Assembly (NCBI GenBank): GCA_019022495.1
Contig: JAFEKR010000017.1
Span: 310,001-374,000 of the forward strand
Reading direction: 5' to 3'
Length of the DNA: 64,000 bases
Source of the DNA: Epichloe hybrida
Lineage: Eukaryota; Ascomycota; Sordariomycetes; Hypocreales; Clavicipitaceae
The position numbers and the translations under genes are program-made. The notes under the pieces are model-generated. The model did not search any database, had not been told where the DNA came from, and saw nothing but the letters and a program-made list of their open reading frames with translations. Below, one piece after another: positions 1 to 10,372 of this stretch (the first letter of the stretch is position 1; every line of letters begins with the position of its first letter).

Positions 1-1459
1 TATTCTGTCAGGGGTAGGTTAGCATAGAACCAACGGACAACTGCCTGTCTCGGTTGAACCTACTCTTCTTGTAGTAGTCATGCACTGTAATGTAACGGTT
101 TCCGTCGTCATCTGTGAGCCAGAACTTGATGTTCTTTGGCCCGGGATATTCCCAACCGGGCTCAATTTGCGGACGATTTGGACCCTCTGCCATTGTCCCT
201 GTCAATCGGTTCACCATGCCATTCAGAGCCTTACTCCGTCGAACCTTGGATCCATTGGCAAGAGAAAATGTGACCCAGACACGCGTCTTGGGCAGAAACT
301 TGGCCAAGGCACCAACCAGTTTCTTCAGCCTATAATTATCCTGTGATACTGGCTGGATTTGAAGATTGTTCATTATCTCATTGAGTTTCCCAGAGACCCT
401 GAAAACGCCATGGGTGATATTTGTGTTCAGCAGAAGACGTCCAGTGCCGATCCTGGCTGATTGGAAGAAACCCCGGGCGGCGATCAGTGCTCGATAATTC
501 TGCATCAAGCTGGCCGTTGTTTTGTCCTTACCAAACGGAAACAATCTTGAGCTTCCGATGGAAGTTACTTGCCCGAGCTTGGATCGCGCGTTGTGACCCA
601 AGATAATGTCCAAAGCATCAATTACCTCTGGAAACTTGGGATACGTTGTTCTTTCACCATGGTCATCCATGGAGCGGGTGTAGGACACGAGGTCAGCTAC
701 ACGAATCTCCACGGGTCCGCGAATAGTGACTGAGAGTGTGTCAGGAGTTTGATCCTGGCTCTCTGGGGGAATCTGTATAGACAGAGGGTTCGAGGTAATT
801 TCCAACTTTTCAGACGAGACGATCTGGTTCTTGAACTGCGATGCCAGTGCAATCTTCTTGTTCTGGCTGGCAAGTTGTCGCAATACCTGCTGCACTGCGA
901 GGTGGAGCTTTCGGCCTCTGACATCTTTGGAGCCACCTGGTTCCTTGCCCTTTTTGGCATCTTCTTTGCCCTCTTCTTTGAATTCCACTTCGTACTTGTA
1001 GATGTACTCCGCCTTGACATGGACAGGGAAGTAGTTCGCCCACAGGATTACACCTTTGCCACTCGATCCAAAGGCAGGGCGACATGGGAACACATTGCCA
1101 GAATCATCCTGTTGCTGAATTGACAAGGACCCCAACTTTGCCGTGACACCTTTGACAGACGATTTCTTCATTTCGAGAATCTCATCTTCCAACTTGGTCA
1201 CCGCCGAGTCAGGCCCAGGGACACGTCCTTCGGCGCTAGGTGCAGTGTCAGTATCAGGGCATATTTAAACATTTCTCGGCAACACAAACCTGTAGGCTTT
1301 CGACCGAGAGTCGTTCGGAGGGGCACCTCCACGGCCGCCTCTGAAACCTCCACCTCCGCCTCTCCCACCTCCCTCTGAGCCACCACCTCTGGAGCCGCGA
1401 AAGCTTCCTTGGAAGCCACGGCCTCCGCCGCCTCTTCCTCTACCACCGCGATCCGACAT
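1..1459 (-). CDS. Argonaute protein, 5' part (gene runs off the left edge)
   Basis: Small-RNA effector of RNA silencing (QDE-2/AGO family). Exons 1290..1459, 64..1235 and <1..4. The start is MSDRGGRGRGGG, opening an RGG/Gly-rich tail as in many Argonautes. Intron 1236..1289 (54 bp, CTGAC branch) joins ..SKAY to SAEGRVPGPDSAVTKLEDE. The apparent stop at position 8 lies in a second intron, 5..63 (59 bp, GTAGGT donor, GCTAAC branch, CAG acceptor); splicing rebuilds HDYYKKKY. Visible domains: RGG tail (about 1-50), N domain (about 80-220), linker 1 (GRLLLNTNITHGVFRV) and a PAZ region ending near the edge; MID and PIWI lie outside the window. About 449 residues are visible. The slicer DDH residues cannot be assessed, so catalytic competence is unknown. 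Family assignment is firm; the qde-2 versus sms-2 paralogue is not resolved. Confidence 0.93.
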
Positions 1460-2712
1460 GACAGACTGGCAAGATTGAAATCGATGTGGTACTGATAATG
1501 GATGTCTTCAAAAAGAACACGAAGTGGAACTGAGGGCAAGCAGAGCGCTCGAGGCTGATGAACAGCGAGTGCTTATCGCGCAATGAAAAGCTCAGGTAAG
1601 AATATTATTTGCCGTGGCCACAAGAAGAAACCACAAGGCGGTGCGGGGTTAGTTTGGGCGGCGGCGACTTAAATATAAATAATTGGAGCTAAAGCTGATG
1701 ACCAGCCTTATGTTGGTTCTGGCCAATATGGTGATGATGAGCCAGAGATGGAATGCAGGTGATCAGAACAGTCACTCGGTGTGCAACTGACAGAAGGCTT
1801 GGAGCTTGAACGTGAATGTGTCCTCTTTCGGCAGCCCCTGTCAAGTCGGATTCTAGCAGAGGCAAAGCAAAGAAACCCCGCAAGTCAGGGAGTCTTTTAT
1901 TAGGCGTGCCTGGGCAGAGAAGGAGCGAAGGTGAGATATCAATGCTTGGGTCAAGTTGCGCGTGTGCTTTTTGTTGAATCTGAAACGGTGGACCTCCTAT
2001 TAGGACACGCCGGGTCGGCAAACCGCTGCCAGAGAAGTGTCGGCAGTGCCTCACACTGTACTCCGTCGTCATGGGCAGTTCTTGGGTACCTAGGTACAGT
2101 GACTGTACTAGGTAGTCAGGCTGCATGCATGTGTTGCACGGACAGAATGTTGTGCGCCCGGTTGCCTATGCAACGGGAATAGCCGTGAACAAGAACTCTC
2201 AAAGTAGGGTGGGGCGTGGCACGATTACTACCAGAAACCTCATCACCGAAATTTTATGCCCCCCAATGAGAGCTGCTGGAGGGAAGCAAGAATAAACATG
2301 TTTCGTCACCGCAGCATCATCCGTTCCCAAGGCCCTGTGGGGGACATCCGCGCACCATGCACGATACCCCTTGAGGAATCCTTCGGACTGTTGGCTGTGA
2401 GGGAGTGATACCAACCGGCAATTTTCATCAAGCGCCCATCAAATTTTTTTCCTGGGGGGGGAACATGCATGTCACCTTGAAAGTACTGCCCCCCACTGGT
2501 TCGGCAGTGCTCGCCGAGACGGAATATATAAAGACGGTATGCAATCGAGCTACATTGTATCTGCATACCGTTTTGATTCACATTTGCTGATCTATTAAGT
2601 GAATACCCCCCGGAGAATCGATTCAGACCACAAGTACTCAAACATCTGATTCATTTTCCTCCTCCTCGAAGCACGTTCCCCCCCCTCAAGGCCCATCAAT
2701 CACTTCCCAACC
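1460..2712. other. Intergenic region between Argonaute and a small membrane-protein gene
   Basis: About 1.25 kb with no ORF that looks coding; the short ORFs on both strands have no recognisable domain. It must hold the promoters of two diverging genes. An imperfect inverted repeat at 2087-2114 (TACCTAGGTACAGT followed by GACTGTACTAGGTA) could form a hairpin or be a palindromic protein site. Confidence 0.6.
2523..2533 (+). promoter_or_regulatory. TATA-like box
   Basis: AATATATAAAG lies about 180 bp upstream of the ATG at 2713, in otherwise GC-neutral sequence, and is followed by a C-rich leader (2657-2712). It is the best core-promoter candidate for the 79-residue gene. The assignment rests on motif and position only. 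Confidence 0.4.
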
Positions 2713-2952
2713 ATGGGTCTCGCCAAAGCAGCCTTCAAAATCATCGTCATCCCGATCGTCATTGTCTTTGTGCTAGCTGTTCTTGCGGTGGTTCTGATAA
2801 AGATCAAGAGACGACGAAGCAAGCAAAAACACATCCAAGGCGGAGAATTCCCACCGCCAGCACCATTACAACCACCAGGCTACGCTGTACCACAGCCTCA
2901 GACGGCGCAATTCGCGCCCATGAGAGGAGGAAACAACAACGGATTTCCATAA
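2713..2952 (+). CDS. Small single-pass membrane protein, proline-rich tail
   Basis: 79 residues, single exon. The N-terminus is a strong hydrophobic helix (about residues 9-29, IIVIPIVIVFVLAVLAVVLI) followed at once by a basic stop-transfer stretch (KIKRRRSKQK). The rest is a Pro/Gln/Gly-rich tail (PPPAPLQPPGYAVPQPQ) ending GGNNNGFP. This layout, a signal anchor with a cytosolic PPxY-like tail, recurs in small uncharacterised ascomycete proteins. The PPGY tetrapeptide could recruit WW-domain ligases, which is inference. A TATA-like box precedes it and the start context CAACCATGG is good. I do not recognise a specific family; function unknown. Confidence 0.7.
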   Translation: MGLAKAAFKIIVIPIVIVFVLAVLAVVLIKIKRRRSKQKHIQGGEFPPPAPLQPPGYAVPQPQTAQFAPMRGGNNNGFP

Positions 2953-3609
2953 GCCAAGTGAGAAGGAAATGTCGCACATGAGCTGGAGAAGAACAACCAT
3001 CGTTTGTTGGAAAGAGTGTTATGAAAACCTGTTGTGACTGGCCCATGCGCGAACAAACAAACAGGTCGCACGTGAAAAAGGTGTCCCTCGATCGACTTGA
3101 GAATTGCGAACAGAAATGCTTTTGACTAACTGTGACGGAAAAAAATAAAAAAAAATGAATCGCAAGCGGGAACATGCAGCGCCAAACCTTCATGCTTCAC
3201 TGCTTGCCCCTACATCCTCACACCCAACAGCCTCTGTTAACGAAGAGGACATGCCGATGATGGCTCATAGGCCGCCATTCTTGCGTTGACCATGAGAAAA
3301 CACCATTCATCAATGCAAGGTTCCGTGTAACAGCCGTACAACACCACGTAGACCAGACCTCTTGCGAACCCATCTGTCCTTCACAGCATCCTTCTCGACT
3401 AAATACAAAAAGCCCAGAGCCGCACCCGTCAAATAGCAACATTCTGCACACCTACCTCCAAGTTGCGAACCGGGTTTTTAATAAAAAGCATTCCCAAAAC
3501 AATCCTTGCAAATCTACACTTGAGGCCTTCTATCAAAAAAAAACACAGAATACCCACCCTCCCTCCGACTCTTCAACTTCTGCCTCTGAACAGATTGCAG
3601 AAGGCCAAC
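2953..3609. other. Intergenic region between two small genes
   Basis: About 650 bp. It holds the 3' region of the small membrane-protein gene and the leader of the Cys-rich protein. There are A-runs at 3138-3158 and 3534-3543 and no ORF with recognisable features. An in-frame upstream ATG at 3463 would add 49 residues to the next protein, but that stretch has no domain or signal peptide, so I treat it as leader. Confidence 0.5.
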
Positions 3610-3912
3610 ATGTGCTATAATTGGATGGTAGCATACATCTGTCCCTGCAAAGCACCTTACTGCGGACGTCGAGACAACAGGCGAAGAAGCAAAAAACGCG
3701 ACGGACACGTCATGCAGCGGTCAACACTTCAAGGGCAATGGCTGTATTGTGATCGTTGGTTCATGACCGACACGGGAGACAAGAGACTGAATGCGTTTGC
3801 GTATCCAAAGGAGTGTCCTGACCTGCGAGTGGAGGACATTGATTCGAAGATAGACTACTGTGACCATTGCAAAGAAAATTGTTGCCCCGAGTCATACGAT
3901 AACATGATTTGA
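3610..3912 (+). CDS. Small cysteine-rich protein, function unknown
   Basis: 100 residues from the ATG in GCCAACATGTG: MCYNWMVAYICPC... There are ten cysteines, in an N-terminal group (C2, CPC, YC) and a dense C-terminal group (YCDHCKENCCPES). The middle is basic (RRDNRRRSKKRD). There is no signal peptide or membrane helix, so it is unlikely to be a classical secreted effector; the paired cysteines suggest metal binding. I prefer this start to the in-frame ATG at 3463 because the extension is low-information, pyrimidine-rich leader. The 3' end converges with GH115, 255 bp between stops. I recognise no named family. Confidence 0.6.
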   Translation: MCYNWMVAYICPCKAPYCGRRDNRRRSKKRDGHVMQRSTLQGQWLYCDRWFMTDTGDKRLNAFAYPKECPDLRVEDIDSKIDYCDHCKENCCPESYDNMI

Positions 3913-4167
3913 TGAGAACACGGCTCAGTCGACAGGGCAGGGGATCAAGGGAAAAGGGGGGGTGGACACGATGAGAGGGAAAGACAAGCGCGATGAAATT
4001 AGCCAATTCAGATCATGGCGATATTGGAGAGGAAAGACGATGTGAATGAGAATAAAAAAAATGAACTGGCGGTCAATTCATGGGCAGTTGTCATAAGATG
4101 TTTGGATTTTCAGAACTGACTGACTTTGATTAATCTGAAAGAACCTCCCGCAATCCGAGCGACGGTG

Positions 4168-7100
4168 TCAATATCTCAACGCCATGCTAATGTGATCGCC
4201 GTGGTAAATAGTAGTACCGCTGCGATCAGTACCTCGAATGTAATCGCTCTCCGGCGGACCAAGGTACGAATACCGAAGATCACCAAGGTCCAGAATCAGC
4301 TTCTCCAAAATCATGTTCGGCTTTCGGAGCCGCACTTCAATGGTGTGAGCACCGACAGTGACATGGCCAAGATTGTGCGACTTCTTCCACACGCAATCCA
4401 TGGCTGCTACATTCCAGCCTCTGGGAAGACCGCGATCATTGCCGGCATCGTCCTCTGTAAGCCGCAGCCGCTTGATCTCACCTCTATCCCAGCGCAGATC
4501 ATACTCCATGCGGCTCTTTGGGTCCGTTTCGAGCGTCATGTTGAACTGGAGCTCAAGGTTTGCATTGCTACGATCGGAAAAGACATAGATTGGATACCGC
4601 AGAAATGGAAGTGTGTCGGGGTTGTTCAAGTCCTGCTTAAAAGGCAGAGTTACGGATCCCGAAATGGGATGACCAAGGGCAGGAAGTGCCATGTACGGCG
4701 GTGTCACCCATTTCCCGGCGTCAATCGCGAGGTGGCCGCTTGTTTCGACGAAGCCAGTGAAGTTGGTGGGCACTCTCCTGTTACGGGCGGTGATGTGAAC
4801 TTTTTCGTAGCCATCACGCGTGCCAATAATCTCGACGAATACTGACTCGTCGAAATTGTCTGGAACTTTTGACCAGTCGATAGTTACGATGATCTTGGTA
4901 TCGTCATCATCGGGTTTGAGTTCACCATTGTATTGACTGAGCTTGATCCACTCATGTTGTGGTTTTGCAACCCAGGCAAACGCCTTTGTTCCACGATGGT
5001 ATACCTCGAAATATCGGTCTTGAGGGCCGTAAGGGGTGATGAAAGGTAGTGTGACACCAGGTTCAAGCCACTTGCGAGATGGATGCGTCCTGTCCGAATC
5101 TTCGTTGATGTGCCCGGCGTTGACGCCTTCGTTGCCTTCTACCGCTATGCCCATCTGTCCAAGGCTAGGGTTTGAGTCCTCTCTAGTTTGTACATAACAT
5201 AGGCCCTCAATCATATTTCTATAAGGCTGAGCTCCATTATCTCCGTATCCATAGTGCGGCTGCCTCATGATGTGATTCCATTTGCCATCATTGATTGTGT
5301 GGTATTCTTGCATGAGGTCGTAGTCCTTGTCAAGAATCTTCAATGACTTGTGAAAGAGTACGTTCGTGGTGTTGCGGCGCTGTTTTGCGAACAATTGATT
5401 TCTGTACTGAGTCACCCGAAGCAAGGTACACAGGTAAGATGCCTTGATAGGGTGAAGAACAAGCTGGAAGAAAGCCGACTTGTACTCGTTGTCGATGGTG
5501 GCGCCTATTCTTTTCGCATCCTGCAATAGAGACTTCCAACGGCCGACGATGTTATCGGCTTCGTGGTACTTCAACAGCACAAACGTCCTCACGTCGACAT
5601 GATCCTGTTTTCGAAGAGCAACTAGCCGGTCAAAATCGTACCATGCTTTTGCAACGTCTTTGGCTTGCTTGCTTCCAAATTCTCGCGTCGCCAACTGCTC
5701 GTAATAGCTTGGGAATGAGTCTGCGCTGATGCAATCAACGTCCCAAGCGAGGTCGAATGCAAAACTCATTGGAATCTCGCAAGGCTTGAGATCGCCGACA
5801 TTGAAAACCCATATACGATTTGCCCCTTCAGCATGCGCTAGACGTAATTGATGCCATGCTTTACCCTAAGTGTTTGGTCAGAAAGCATCTTGAAGAAGTG
5901 TGTGGAGATTTACATGCCAAAGTGTTGCTATTCATCCACCTATAGCATCGCGGATAGCCAGTGTACTGAAAATGATAGTAATACTGGTTCATAGCAACGT
6001 CAGTGGAGAGCATGATCCCTAGAATCTAGATGGGCAGAACGCATACCCCAGAGCCACCACTTCGTTTCTTTTCTTCTTCATTGGGGAGTCGACGAAGTGA
6101 CGCAAAATTGTCATCCGCGAACAGCAGTGTGACATCATCCGGTATTTGCAAGCCATCATCATAGTACGTTTGGACTTCGTTGTAAAGAGCCATCAATTCT
6201 GGATGTGTACTTGTTAGTCAGGGCCATGGAATGTTCAAGGCGGTCAACTCACGCAAAACGCCGCCCTCGCTTCCATAATTGTCTTTGATAATGCTCCTTT
6301 GCACGCCCAGCACTTCCGTCAAGATTTTCTTCGGATCGCTTCCACTGATGGGATTGTCGCCTTCTGCACGCATACCCATGGTCACGTAGGACTCATAAGG
6401 ACGCGCCCGTTCAGCGCCATCCCTGAAATACTTTGTGATCTTTTCCTTGTTGGTCTCCCAATTCCACGTATTCTCTGGCTCCGTCGTAGACCATTCGTTC
6501 ATGGCTCGCTGCATGGGTTCATGGTGGGATGTGCCCACCACTATCCCGTAGGTATCGGCCAGAGCCTGATTTTTTGGATCATCGACAAAGAATGACCTTC
6601 CTGGATATGGATAGCCTCTCCACATGGCTGGCCACATGAAATTGGCTCTGAGTCTCAATAGTAACTCGAAGACGTAGTGGTAAAAGTTGGAGTCGAATTT
6701 AGGACCAAGTTTCTCATGGACCCAAGAATCCATTCCCGGTGCCTCGTCGTTGATGAAAATTCCTCGATACTTGACACTCGGCTCACCATTGAAGGTCGAA
6801 ACGGGACGAGCATAAATCTCAGCATGTTGTTTTGGCGGAACATCTGCCCACCAGTACCACCTACTCCAAAGTTAGTAATCGCGAATACCTGGATTATGAA
6901 GGAGACTCAACCTACGGGGACACACCGATTTGCCCCGAAAGCGAGTAGATACCAAATATCGCACCTCTCTTATCACTTCCGGCAATGACCAAACCATTGT
7001 CGTAGCCCTCAATAGGGCTAGAGACGCACACGGTGATCCATGACTCCCATTTCCCACTAAGACGTGAGAGGTCGATTTTTTTGCCTGCTTCTAGCTGCTT

Positions 7101-7337
7101 GATGGTGATGGATTTTGATAATGAGCCCACAATTATACAAGACTTGGAGTTAGCTTGCCTTGCCGATGTGCTAAGCACAATGGTACCGCCTTGAGGGGCA
7201 ACCTTTGAGAAGTCTTTGGACAGGTTTTTGGCGGCAATGTGAACGCCTTGGAACTCATCGTCGTCAATGATGATATCTGCACCAACCAGACTAAACCCTT
7301 GACCTGGCTCAAACGTCACAATGGGTTCCTCGAACAT
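4168..7337 (-). CDS. GH115 family glycosidase (xylan alpha-1,2-glucuronidase type)
   Basis: GH115 enzymes remove (4-O-methyl-)glucuronic acid side chains from glucuronoxylan. Five exons: 6916..7337, 6253..6860, 6047..6198, 5914..5983, 4168..5858; introns 55, 54, 63 and 55 bp. The sum is 2,943 nt (980 residues), a normal family length. Family hallmarks in order: GIYSLSGQIGVSPWYWWADV across intron 1, FINDEAPGMDSW, ANFMWPAMWRGY, the IPDDVTLLFADDN loop, GGSGYYYHFQYTG across intron 3, RIWVFNVGDLKPCEIP, and the C-terminal SYLGPPES. The start at 7337 is the first in-frame ATG after an upstream stop. No signal peptide is present, unusual for an extracellular xylan-side-chain enzyme; either an upstream exon is missed or the protein is cytosolic. 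Confidence 0.92.
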
Positions 7338-7989
7338 GTCGTTGATCGCCTCGAGTACAGCAAATGCACACTTGTTGGGAGAGAGCGAGAATAAATGACA
7401 TTAATTACGGAAAGGGCAGATGGTGCGGGGTTTTATAGTGAGATCAAATAAATGAAATGATGGGGGATGCGACGAAAGTTGAGGCTGCAGAAAATGCATC
7501 ACGAGGTCGTAGATGGTGGAGAATGCAACACTACCTCCTGCATCATATCAACACGAGACCAGCAACAAAGACAAGAATGAGAACAGAAGTCAAGTTAGTA
7601 GTTCTTGGCAAAGTCGTACTAATTTTCGTGCCGCCTAACAAAAGATGATATAGCATGATTTGATCAGACAGATGTAGAGTTCTTCTGGGGCGTAGGGATG
7701 TGGGTACAAGCTTGCATCGACACCGATCTACGGAGTATCTCCCCCATACTTGTTGTCTCAGACTGATGAGCGACACGGAATGGATTCTGATGATGTATTG
7801 GGTGGGTGGCCTTGACTGTCAAGATTGAACCCGTCAACTCGTTCAGCTGGCACAAACCCCGCATCCATGACACGCTTTTGTTAGCGGCATGGATCCTTGG
7901 TATTGTGGATGTCGTCGGAGTTCCCCAAGTCAGAGCTGGGACAAAAGTTTATGGAAAGTATGGTCTGGGTGACTCGGTGTGCAGAAGTG
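7338..7989. other. Intergenic region between GH115 and the deaminase
   Basis: About 650 bp containing the GH115 promoter and the deaminase 3' end (both genes are on the minus strand). No credible ORF. A TACGGAGTA motif near 7730 recurs at 9901 and 9990 and is common between genes in many Pezizomycotina. Confidence 0.5.
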
Positions 7990-8487
7990 TCAGTTGTGAC
8001 CAGCAGTTGCAATCTCGAGAATATCTTTTTCCAGTCCAGGTACCGAAAAGACTTTAATACCCGCCGACTCGAGCATTCCGCGCCCTGGATTCTGGCCAAC
8101 GAACTTTTCGGGTTCCTGTATGCCCACATACACTTCCTTGATCCACGCTTTTTGACGGATGATACGCTCAACGCAAGGCAACTTGCCGCTCAGACGCTTG
8201 AAGCATGGTTCCATGGTCGTATATAGGGCATGAGGATTTTTGATCACGTCGGCGAGGCGTTCCTCAGTTGTGGATAGCTGCTCTGCCAGCTTCAAGAAAC
8301 AGCATTCCTCAGCATGCGTGTTGCCTTCGCATTCTAAAGTGTACCCTTCGGTAATGACCTGGCCGTCGTCAAGTTGGACTAGGAGTGCACCGACACGGAA
8401 ATTGCTCGGCTTTGGAGGCGACTTCTTGGCCAGCTCCATGGCACGCTGCATTGATGCCAGGCGATGTTGATCCGTTCTCCGAGTCAT
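7990..8487 (-). CDS. CDA-fold zinc deaminase (RibD/RIB2 deaminase-like)
   Basis: 165 residues, single exon. The cytidine/deoxycytidylate deaminase zinc site is complete: the His-Ala-Glu motif in NTHAEECCF (His ligand and proton-shuttling Glu), then EPCFKRLSGKLPC supplying the two Cys ligands. The strand-loop SNFRVGALLVQLDDGQVITEGYTLECEGN is typical of the fold. The long PCF..LPC loop and the C-terminal GIQEPEKFVGQNPGRGMLESAGIKV, reminiscent of RibD (..NPGiarLreAGI), point to the riboflavin-pathway pyrimidine deaminase branch rather than cytidine deaminase. There is no reductase or pseudouridine-synthase domain, so it is a stand-alone deaminase. The substrate is inferred. It is divergently placed from the J-protein, 350 bp between starts. 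Confidence 0.82.
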   Translation of the reverse strand: MTRRTDQHRLASMQRAMELAKKSPPKPSNFRVGALLVQLDDGQVITEGYTLECEGNTHAEECCFLKLAEQLSTTEERLADVIKNPHALYTTMEPCFKRLSGKLPCVERIIRQKAWIKEVYVGIQEPEKFVGQNPGRGMLESAGIKVFSVPGLEKDILEIATAGHN

Positions 8488-8837
8488 CTTGACGTCGATG
8501 AATGTGGTTGAAAGAGGTTAGAGAAAAGCACTGTTGCAGGAGCCAAGGGGAACGAGTCGTGTGAGCGACCGGGCAGTTAAGCCGGTGTGATGGCGTGGAA
8601 CCATTGATGAGTCTGTAGGACCGTCCGACTGCTTGTTCGACATTCCAATGGTCCCAGCAACGATGCCCCGCGCCCATTAAAGCTGGGGATCCACAGGCAG
8701 CTCTAACTAAACACGCGCCGCGACGCGTGACCCTTTCGGCAACAGCTTGTCACACTCGACTCACCAAGTTCAAAACCGCCAACGGATTATTGTGCATCAA
8801 TGAGGCCCGCGCCGAGACTAGACACCACACAGCTACC
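8488..8837. promoter_or_regulatory. Divergent promoter, deaminase / J-protein
   Basis: 350 bp separate the two divergent starts. No TATA box is obvious. An ATG-free open frame at 8727-8837 continues into the J-protein frame but encodes nothing recognisable, so I take it as leader. Confidence 0.5.
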
Positions 8838-9781
8838 ATGTCAGATATTGGAAACTCTGCGGACGGTGAACCGCCGGTCATCGATCCGTATGAAACCTTG
8901 GGATTGGAAAAGCAGGCTACAGCCGACCAGGTCAAAAGCGCATATCGAAAGGCCGCGCTGAAGAATCATCCAGGTGAGCTAGCTTTTCACGGTAAGCTTC
9001 TGTACTCACCGGCTGACCACTTCTTTCAGACAAGGTGTCGGATGAAAAGAAAGACGAAGCCCATGCCAAGTTCCAAGAAGTCGCCTTCGCCTACGCCGTA
9101 CTCTCCGACCCTGTCCGTCGCAAGCGTTACGACACTACCGGCTCAACCTCAGAATCCATTGTTGATGCAGATGGCTTCAATTGGAGTGACTACTATCGAG
9201 AGCAGTTCAAGGACTCAATATCTGCTGATGCAATCAATAATTTCGCCGACAAGTATAAGGGCTCGGATGAAGAGAGGGCTGACGTGTTGATTGCGTATGA
9301 AGAATGCGAAGGAGACATGGATCAATTATTTGAACGAGTGATGTTGAGTGACATCGTAGAAGACGACGAGAGGTTCCGCAAAATTATCGATGAAGCAATT
9401 GCCTCGGAAGACGTTCCAGCATTTGACTCCTACAAAAGGGAATCCAAGAGAAAACGCTCGGCTCGTCTCAAGGCAGCAAAAGCCGAGGCCAAGGAGGCCG
9501 AAAATTATGCCAAGGAGTTGGGTGTTCACGATCGGCTCTTTGCTAAAAAGGGAAAGAAGAGCAAAGGTAGCTCAGAAGACGACCTTGCTGCCTTGATTCA
9601 GAAACGACAACAAGACAGGTCATCCAGCTTCCTGGACCACCTGGCTGACAAGTACGGGGCGAACAGCACCAATAATAAAGGGGGCAAAAAACGAGCCGTA
9701 GAGGATGAGCCATCAGAGAATGCTTTCCAAGCCGCAGCCGCCAAGTTAAAGAGTAGCAAGTCAAAACGTGCTAAAAAGTAG
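8838..9781 (+). CDS. J-domain protein, DNAJC9-like
   Basis: Hsp70 co-chaperone. Exons 8838..8973 and 9030..9781; the 56-bp intron (GTGAGC..CTGAC..TTTCAG) splits the Asp codon of the essential HPD loop and splicing restores NHPDK. 295 residues. The J domain is near the N-terminus (about 16-85: DPYETLGL, YRKAALKNHPD, FQEVAFAYAVLSD, RRKRYDTTGS). It is followed by the DNAJC9-type segment (FNWSDYYREQF, YKGSDEERADVLIAYEECEGDMDQLFERVM) and a long Lys/Glu-rich helical tail with basic, nuclear-localisation-like stretches (KSSKSKRAKK at the C-terminus). Human DNAJC9 is a histone H3-H4 co-chaperone; a nuclear role here is inference from similarity. Confidence 0.9.
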
Positions 9782-10372
9782 AAATCGTCTGGTCGCTCGC
9801 TTTGGGTCAACAACTTTGGGATATGTGCTATGAAGAGAGCTTTGACGGAACTGGTTATGATGCGCATTGCTGTATAGTATGATTCAGGAAATCGGATACA
9901 GTACGGAGTCCGGAATTTATTGACTGGCTAAATAAGACCCTATTGCAATTGGATCACGTTCACACTTGACCCCTTGAGTCAAGCCAAACGTACGGAGTAC
10001 GCAGTAGGTTCAATCAATATCAATTTTGTTACAATTTTGTTACAACTTTGTTACAACGTTACAACATGACTTGTCGAGTGGGGTCAGGGCGTGACGCGAA
10101 CTGTCACTGGGGGAAGGCACCGGGCAGAGACTCCCTTCCCTGGCGGAGCCTTCCGTGCTGCCCAAAGTGCCTGCCGTTGGATTTCGCGTTGCGCGCACAA
10201 TGTAATACCGAGTAGCGTCTGAATCTTGGTGAATCTTGGTGTCCCATACGCATACGTGAACCTCTCGACCCATCTGAATGGCATGAACAACATCGGCTGG
10301 ATATTCTTTCTCAAGGCGTGAGGGCGCACGCTATGACTCTCGGAGGCGCGCGTTTGCAGTCACAATGATGCC
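9782..10372. other. Intergenic region, J-protein / Stn1
   Basis: About 590 bp, both neighbours on the plus strand, so it holds the J-protein 3' end and the Stn1 promoter. It contains TACGGAGTA-type motifs (9901, 9989) and an 11-bp tandem repeat (listed separately). No coding signal. Confidence 0.5.
10021..10065. repeat. Short tandem repeat, 11-bp unit
   Basis: The unit CAATTTTGTTA occurs twice exactly, then as CAACTTTGTTA, then truncated (CAACGTTA, CAAC). It lies about 310 bp upstream of the Stn1 start, in non-coding DNA. The GTTACAA element is repeated four times. Confidence 0.8.

Noticed and set aside
1689..2126. 145-residue ORF in the Argonaute upstream region
   Set aside because: No domain or signal peptide, codon use unlike neighbours, and competing ORFs on the other strand.
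8727..8837. N-terminal extension of the J-protein
   Set aside because: The in-frame upstream codons encode no recognisable sequence and MSDIGNSADGEP has the better start context before the J domain.
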